NCBI GenBank assembly: GCA_016584495.1 | Contig: WAID01000009.1 | Coordinates: forward strand, 372,001-436,000 | Origin: Celoporthe dispersa | Taxonomy: Eukaryota; Ascomycota; Sordariomycetes; Diaporthales; Cryphonectriaceae | Direction: 5' to 3' | Length of the DNA stretch: 64,000 nucleotides | Shown here: piece by piece, positions 60,401 through 64,000 of the stretch | How the letters are laid out: every line of letters begins with the position of its first letter | How positions within the stretch are numbered: position 1 is the stretch's first letter | The notes under the pieces: model-generated | What the model saw: the letters and a program-made list of their open reading frames with translations, nothing else | Told to the model about the DNA's origin: nothing | The model's database searches: none | Translations under genes and position numbers: made by a program

Positions 60401-61322
60401 CCTTGAGGGTAAAGCTCTCGGCGTCGCTGAGGTCCCCGTCGTCGTCCTCGTCCTCGTCGACCGGGGTGTCCTCATCCAGGGCATCTTCCTCTCCCTGCCC
60501 GTCACCCTCATCCCTTGTCGGAGCAACCGGGGTTGTCTCCTCGTCTTGCTCCTCCACGATCCCAGGTGTTCTCGGGGCTATGTCCTCGACGCCATCTGGC
60601 ACGTCACGGCTGGACTGTATCCTGCTCAGGGGCGGAGGGGGTTTGCCCGTCGCCGGAGCGTGGAGTAGCTTTGTTGGCGCTCGACCTGCTGGTCGGCCTC
60701 GACCTCCTCCAGGGCGTCCTCGGTGGAGAAGATGCCGCCCCTGTGCGGTGCCTGGGCATTGGAAGAGGCGCGTCGTGTCATGGGCGGCTTGCGCGGTCGT
60801 GCTCTTCCCCTGTCGCCCGTAGATCCTATCATAGGGGACCTAGAGTGCTGCGACCCAGCCGTGCCGCCCCGTGCGTGGTGCCGCTCGCGTTCGTGGGAGG
60901 TCATGGGCTCGAGATACTGCGAGGAGGAGGCAGTCCCGATGGAGGGACTAACCGTGCCTGTTCACACGAGGGCATCGGGCGCGTGTTAGCTAAGCTGAGC
61001 GCGTAGTGATGTGCGGTGTAGCACCGGGCGGGAGGGAGACCATAGCACACAACCTCGAGTCATGTGTGGGGACCTCTGGGAGGCTCGGCGGGCCACGAGG
61101 CGTCCCGCGTGGTGTGCAACACGTACCGTATGTGGCGGGATCCGGTCTCCTTCTCACGGTGTCTGTGGAGTTGTAACTCTCGGAGTACCGCTCATCATCG
61201 CGGCCCGTGATAGGCGCATATGCGCTTGCGCTTCTCATGTCTGTGGGAGAGGGCGCGATGGAGGACCGCTGGGAGGGAGCGGCCGACTCATCGCGAGGGT
61301 TCTGGTACGACGAGGGGTCCAT
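57426..61322 (-). CDS. VNX1: VNX1-type vacuolar cation/H+ exchanger, one frameshift
   Basis: Large CaCA/CAX-family antiporter like yeast Vnx1, which exchanges Na+ or K+ for H+ across the vacuolar membrane. Exons are 61322-61127, 60957-58131 and 57890-57426. It has a long disordered, acidic N-terminus (MDPSSYQNPRDES and later DEDTPVDEDEDDDGDLSDAE), then about 13 TM helices. The cation-binding repeats are GFGAAINAFFSTIVEVFLYC and ALVPNTTEFLNAISFAMNGN. A loop with two CxxC pairs (TCVDCVTYG, DCRRCYF) and an Ala/Gly-rich cytoplasmic linker lie between the repeats. One base is missing in the G5 run at 60637-60641 (coding strand C). Restoring it joins LRRRANPPPPLSRIQSSRDV and gives 1,162 aa. Confidence 0.88.
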
Positions 61323-64000
61323 GTTGGACGAGGGTGGCTCGAGGTCGCTCGAGGGCCCGGCGAGGTGCAGGAGCTGGGTTGGCTGACTGTTGTGTCTCTC
61401 AGGAGCAGCCGAGCCGCAGGCGCTCTAGGACACACAAAGGAGGGACAAGTGCCTCGCTCCTTGAGCAGCCCAAATACCAGAGCGAACAATCAGGCGAGGC
61501 GGGACGGTCGAATCACCAGTTGGTCGCAATCGAGCGCTGGACGAACAAGAACAGGAGGGTTGGGTTCGGTTAGGTTCAGTTGGGTGCCCAGAATAGAACC
61601 CGGGAGGGGGAGGAGCAGACTCGCAAGCGAGGCTGGAAACGATGTGGGTCGAGTGTCGGGTATAGATTATCTCGTTGCGACTCTCATCATGGGAAGGGAC
61701 CGGCGCCAGACTCGGGACGGTGACACAAGGCTCGACGATTGCCACCAGAGAAAGAGAAGAGGAGAGGGGGAGGAGATGAAGAAGGAAGAAGAAACAAAAA
61801 AAGACAATAAATGCACGAGACGATTGTTAGTGACGGGTCAGCTTACCCGGGCTGAGGTGGGTTATGAGGTGGGATGGACGACGCCGAGACGACTCGAACC
61901 GGAGAGAAACAAAAGTCGATCATCCAGTCATCCAAGAGTAAACAAGGTTCATGGCAATGCGCAGTTGCAGTGCGGGTGGTGCGGTGTGCATAGTACATAG
62001 TACCCCGTACCCAAAGCAGAGCAGCAAGAGTAAATAAGGTCCAGGGTACCAGGGCCCAAGGCGATGATGAGATAGTGGGTTTGGGCTAGAGCTCTGGGGG
62101 GGACGAGCTGAAGTTGGGCTCACGGCTCGGCCAGAGCTCCCTTTCCTCCCCCCCCCCTCCTCCTCCTCCTGCTCCTGCTCCTGCTCCTCCGCCTTCTCTG
62201 CCTGCTTACACCTCTTAGGTACGTGCTCCACCTTTTGGCACGTCTCCTGTTCTGCGCAAGATTACGTCGTGGGATCGTGAGGAGCCAACCGCGATCCTTC
62301 CATCTGCTATTACCGGCAACACCAGCTCATCAGCCGGACGATCTGGGCAGCGTGGCAGCAGGGCCACCGTTGTTTACCAGAGTTGTACCAAGTACTGTGT
62401 ACTCTCTCTCCTGTGTACTCTTGGGGCAGCAGCTTGAGCCCCCCGAGCCCCTACAGGCAGGCTACAGTGCCAAGGGCACGCTACAGCGGGAGGAATGCCG
62501 GGTTCAGGGCTGGAACAAGACCCCTACGGCAGTGCTAAGAACGCTATGTAAAGAAGAAGAAGATAAAAAGAGAAAAAAGAAGCCAACCAAAACCATACAG
62601 CATCTCTAGAGGCACAGAGGGTCTCCCGCTTGGCAATGCATGGCCACGGCCACTAAAACTATATACCACAGTAGGCCATCAATAGTCTCCGGCATCCCAG
62701 CTCGCCCAACAGCACCTACTACGTACTTGACTGCACACCTTCATTCCAGTCCTTCTCGGTGCGGTGCGAGTTAACCGAGGGCCGGCGATATGATCCAGTC
62801 CTGCTGCTGCGGTAACAGCTGGAACGTCAGGATTTTTTTGGTTCCTTTTTTTGGCCTTTCTCTTTCTCTTTTAGTGTTACCATCATCCGTCTCCCGTATA
62901 CTACCTGTCAGATCATCTCGATCCTGAATCAAATCTAATCCTTCACCGGTATTTCTTCTTGTTTCAGCGTCCGCCTGCATTCGCATCAAGCTGCGGGCTT
63001 GCATGCCTCATGTGGGAGCACGCTGTGAAATGATGTCAGTTTGCAGCGAGGACTCCAGACTCTCGACCCATTTTTTGCCATTTGCTCCAAGCGCTGTAGC
63101 CACCTCAACAAATCAACACACATCCTGCTATGGTGAAGGCCCCATCACTGGGGGTCCACTGCGCACCACCACCCGCAATGTACATGGTACAAGACTGTCC
63201 CGCCCCATGTGACAGCCTGGAGGAGAGCAGCAGGGCGCCACCGGAAACTGCTAATCCTGCTGGCATGGTCGTGCAGTTGGCCTTGTACGCAGCGCTAGAA
63301 GTTTAAGCTTACGGGCTTGTGGTCCCCCAGATGAAAATTTGTTTGCTTCGACCTTGGCGAGATGGCAGTTTCCTCTTCCTCTTCGTCCTCTCCTTTGCTG
63401 TGCTGTGCTGTCCTCGCCGTCCACTGGACGCGGTCATGCCAACGAATTTGATTTCACACCGTAGTCCCGTAATCGTAGCCCAAAGACCAAGGCTATCTGT
63501 CCACCGAGTGCGTCGGGAGATACGAGCTAAGTAGGCCTGGAGATCCTCAAAAGGATCGCGCGCTCACAGGGCAGATCAGAGACATTCTGAGGACTCGTGA
63601 CAGAACTTTGCAGAAGATGGTGTGCTACTTTATCGCCAGCACAGATGATGACCTCCGGGAAGGTCGGCTGCGCTCACCTGTCCTCGATCAGACATCCGAG
63701 CACACGTGACGAGCTCGATTCGTTGCGTTAGGTACGGAGCACGTCGAAGGTAGTAATAAATTAGAAGAACAGAAGAGTAGAAACAAGATACTCTCCACAT
63801 TCAGAGGCTCTGCGACGAGATGAGGAAGGCGATGTACATACAGCACACCTGGATAAGTATCCTGAATTGCTTATGTCAGCAGACATGGATATGGGGGCAG
63901 GGGTAGGGGCGGCAGCTGAAGCTGAAGCTCAGGCCACAGGCAGTGATGGACGCGTTGGCCGAGACTGCCTGCGGCAACGGCTTTGGCAGCTCTTGGTCCT
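61323..64000. other. Upstream of VNX1 to window edge
   Basis: 2.7 kb, with purine- and pyrimidine-rich leader sequence to about 62200. Beyond that I see no gene with a motif. The last 120 bases have an open minus-strand frame that could be the end of a gene outside the window, but nothing identifies it. Confidence 0.4.

Noticed and set aside
63880..64000. Open minus-strand frame at the right edge
   Set aside because: About 40 codons reading NASITACGLSFSFSC, possibly a gene end, but no family match and no splice context inside the window.

Overview
The window is nuclear DNA from a filamentous ascomycete (Pezizomycotina, probably a Sordariomycete). The evidence is many short GT-AG introns (about 55-110 nt) with CTAAC-like branch points, fungal codon use, and gene families typical of moulds. 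All gene models were built by eye from reading frame, splice signals and family motifs. No search was run.

Left part (1-16.6 kb): the 3'-truncated end of a CENP-W-like kinetochore gene (-), prefoldin subunit 4 (+), an accessory group of MFS transporter (+), class B flavin monooxygenase (-), secreted GH3 beta-glucosidase (+) and cytochrome P450 (-), an intron-bearing tRNA-Lys(CUU) gene, and an unrecognised 576-aa protein (+). Middle (16.6-35 kb): a 3 kb gene-poor stretch, a small basic protein, a Cys-rich single-pass wall-sensor-like protein, an HMT1/ABCB6-type half ABC transporter, an unrecognised 154-aa protein, a DUF2237 protein and a secreted GH92 alpha-mannosidase. Right part (35-64 kb): the decapping scaffold EDC4 (-), a small conserved membrane protein with a GC-AG intron, a hotdog thioesterase (-), an 8.7 kb microsatellite-rich gene desert, a rhodanese-PTP MAP-kinase phosphatase (+) and a VNX1-type vacuolar cation/H+ exchanger (-). 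The last 2.7 kb has no gene I can support.

The most striking signal is the tRNA-Lys(CUU) gene at 11146-11297. Besides the usual 20-nt intron next to the anticodon, it carries a 59-nt insertion exactly between the T-stem and T-loop. That insertion looks like a spliceosomal intron (GTACGT at the 5' end, CTAAC, TTCCAG at the 3' end). Its last two bases almost rebuild the Pol III B box. Removing both inserts leaves a perfect tRNA cloverleaf.

A second window-wide pattern is single-base indels, mostly in short C/G runs. At least nine interrupt otherwise well-conserved reading frames (MFS x2, GH3, P450 x2, ABC, DUF2237, GH92, VNX1). Correcting each one gives a family-typical protein whose total length is a multiple of three. 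Assembly error is the simplest explanation, although EDC4, the phosphatase and the monooxygenase are intact.
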